A stretch of 64,000 nucleotides of DNA from Strix aluco. Taxonomy: Eukaryota; Chordata; Aves; Strigiformes; Strigidae. Positions 62,740-64,000 of the stretch are shown one piece after another (position 1 is the stretch's first letter; each line of letters begins with the position of its first letter). A program made the position numbers and the translations under genes. The notes beneath the pieces were generated by a model. It was not told the DNA's origin and did not search any database. It worked only from the letters and a program-made list of their open reading frames with translations. The DNA lies in assembly GCF_031877795.1 (NCBI RefSeq), contig NC_133931.1, positions 128,564,621 to 128,628,620 on the forward strand. The letters are read 5' to 3'.

Positions 62740-63430
62740 GCTCTCCTCTGGCCAACCCGAGCCCCGCCCCCAGCCCCGCCCCCCGCCGGGGGCCGTTGGC
62801 GCCTGCGCGCGCGGGCCGTTGGCGAGAGCGCGGCCCCGGCGATGGCGGTGTGGCGGTGGCCGCTGTGGCTGCAGGGCTTGGCGTTGCTGTGGGGCGGCGC
62901 CGGGATGGGGCTGGCGCACCTCACCGCCACGGCTCCGCCGGCACCGGCGCAGGGTAAGGAGGGGCGGAGGAGGGGGTCGCTCCGTACCTCCCTCTCGTGG
63001 AGGGGCGTCGCCCGTGGGTGCGGGCCTTCCCGAGGTGTTCCTCACCGCAGGACCGCGCTCGCCCCTGAGGGGGCTGTGGGGGTCACGGCGGGAGGGGCGG
63101 GCAGAGGCCCCCGCTCGCCCTGAGGCCTGTAGGCGCCGAGCGGCGCCTGGGAGCGCCTTCCGGAGAGTTGGCGGAGCTCGAGGGGGTGTTTTGGCTCTCG
63201 TCCCCTACCTCGGAGCAGGCTGGGGCCGGGCGACGGGAGGGCAGCCGCCCCTGCGGCTTCAGGCTCGCCTGCTCTCCCTCGCCGCCGCTGGGGCAGGGCA
63301 GGTAGCCCGCTCCCGAGAGGCTGGCTCCGAGCATCCCACCAAAGGAAGGGGCGATGGCACTAGCGTTTGTACTGCTGGCCGGCGTGTGAGGCCGTGGGGT
63401 TATCGGGAGTTTTGCTGCAAGGAGACGGCA
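62740..63430. promoter_or_regulatory. CpG island promoter of the right-end gene
   Basis: CpG-dense sequence with clustered GC boxes at 62760-62790 (ccccgccccc type), an exact direct repeat GGGCCGTTGGCG at 62790-62801 and 62813-62824, and GCCTGCGCGCGCG between them, which resembles an NRF1 half-site. It lies just upstream of the ATG at 62842. Confidence 0.8.
62842..62953 (+). CDS. First coding exon of a secreted/type I membrane protein, possibly PTTG1IP2
   Basis: ATG followed by 37 codons starting MAVWRWPLWLQGLALLWGGA, then GMGLAHLTATAPPAPAQ, ending in donor g/gtaagg in phase 1. The hydrophobic segment at 7-25 followed by small residues looks like a signal peptide, cleaved near Ala25 or in the Ala/Pro-rich stretch. 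Being the first exon in a CpG island, with the rest beyond the window, it cannot be named from domains. In human the next locus after CLDN12 includes PTTG1IP2, whose paralogue PTTG1IP also starts with a signal peptide followed by an Ala-Gln-Glu-Pro-Pro junction, so I suggest that gene tentatively. It is not CDK14, whose first exon differs. Confidence 0.5.
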
Positions 63431-64000
63431 GTCGCCTAGGTTTGCTCTGTCCTGACTGATGAGGAGGAATGTGGCTTAGAAGGAGAAGCCGGTGCAGGTG
63501 CTCGTCATCCTGTTTGTTTTCTTGGATTCGTTTATCTCATAGCTGCTTTGGGAAAGCAGTTGGTGAAGCTAGTCCTCAAACTTGGTTGCCGTTAGCAGAC
63601 TTGACCAGAAAGGTACACGTCAGGTTAGTTTGTGTTAAATTAGGATATCTCAAGTGGACGTTGATACATGCTTCTAGAGTCCAATTTGAGGTGCTTCATT
63701 TCCTTTATGGAAGGGTTTATGCTCAAAAAGGAAGTATCCAACTTTGTGAGACAACTAACTTGAGGCAGAAGAGAAAGGGAACTGTTGGTATTTCTCAGAG
63801 GAAGGAACAGAAGGTAGGCCTGCTAATAACTGCAAGTTAATCAGCGTCTTTCTAGTAGTTTGAGAAACATAAGTGAAACCAAAGGGTTTGGTTGGATACA
63901 AAAATCAGGCTGAATTGGTAGTGGAGTTGCTTATGGATTCCATAGGAAAGAAGTTTTCATGTATTGTTATGTGAGTTTAGGATTTTGCTCGTGACACTAA
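62954..64000 (+). other. Intron 1 of the right-end gene (to window end)
   Basis: CpG-rich at first, then ordinary AT-rich sequence. ORFs of 206 aa (62819-63439) and 123 aa (63469-63840) read through without splice support or family resemblance. No second exon recognised. Confidence 0.55.

Larger units (their letters stand above)
51464..62740. other. Gene-poor intergenic stretch
   Basis: About 11 kb of AT-rich DNA between CLDN12 and the next CpG island. All ORFs are under 95 aa without family resemblance. No tRNA, small RNA or spliced exon could be supported. Poly(A) occurs at about 59332-59346 and a T run at about 53431-53440. LINE remnants are listed separately at 61085-61330 and 61420-61489. 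Regulatory DNA for the flanking genes may lie here but cannot be seen without comparison. Confidence 0.55.

Noticed and set aside
62662-63439. 153- and 206-codon ORFs spanning the right-end CpG island
   Set aside because: They run through a good splice donor at 62954 into intron; only the part from ATG 62842 looks like a real exon.
1-64000. LTR retroelements, endogenous retroviruses, DNA transposons, tRNAs, microRNA hairpins
   Set aside because: Looked for terminal repeats, typical protein motifs and cloverleaf boxes; none could be supported by eye.

Overview
The window is nuclear DNA from a bird, or less likely another sauropsid. The genes have short exons with GT-AG introns, the promoters lie in CpG islands, and the recognisable repeats are CR1-clade LINEs, young and very old. 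The AT-rich intergenic DNA is otherwise sparse in repeats. Gene order matches the CFAP69 - FAM237B - GTPBP10 - CLDN12 block known from human 7q21.13. I saw no prokaryotic feature, tRNA, rRNA, CRISPR array, LTR element or retrovirus.

Layout: (1) 386-11050, plus strand: the last eight recognised coding exons of CFAP69, about 335 C-terminal residues, with a poly(A) signal at 11206. Introns carry an old antisense CR1 (2497-3640), a short antisense CR1 tail (6388-6515) and a decayed sense CR1 (7780-8635). (2) 15963-16382, minus strand: the coding exon of FAM237B, a small secreted neuropeptide precursor. Its mature peptide would end in Gly-Met-amide, the signature of neurosecretory protein GM (NPGM). 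A TATA-type candidate first exon lies near 18658-18770. (3) 18.8-27.9 kb: no gene, with one ancient antisense LINE at about 25060-25880. (4) 27.9-40.6 kb, plus strand: a CpG island with an NRF1 palindrome, then a complete 10-exon GTPBP10 (373 aa), an Obg-family GTPase of mitochondrial ribosome assembly. (5) 41.6-51.5 kb, plus strand: a CpG island, a 5' UTR exon, the single coding exon of CLDN12 (245 aa) and a long 3' region. (6) 51.5-62.7 kb: no gene recognised. (7) 62.7-64.0 kb, plus strand: a third CpG island with the first coding exon of a secreted or type I membrane protein, tentatively PTTG1IP2.

The genes are unrelated in function (cilium/flagellum, hypothalamic peptide, mitochondrial ribosome, cell junction) and share only conserved synteny. 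I found no previously undescribed system. The points most worth a second look are the explicit Gly-Met-amide precursor, its TATA-driven candidate promoter, the NRF1 site upstream of GTPBP10, the unassigned signal-peptide exon at the right end, and the ancient CR1-clade fossils. All exon limits come from reading splice sites and comparing with remembered orthologues; no alignment was run.
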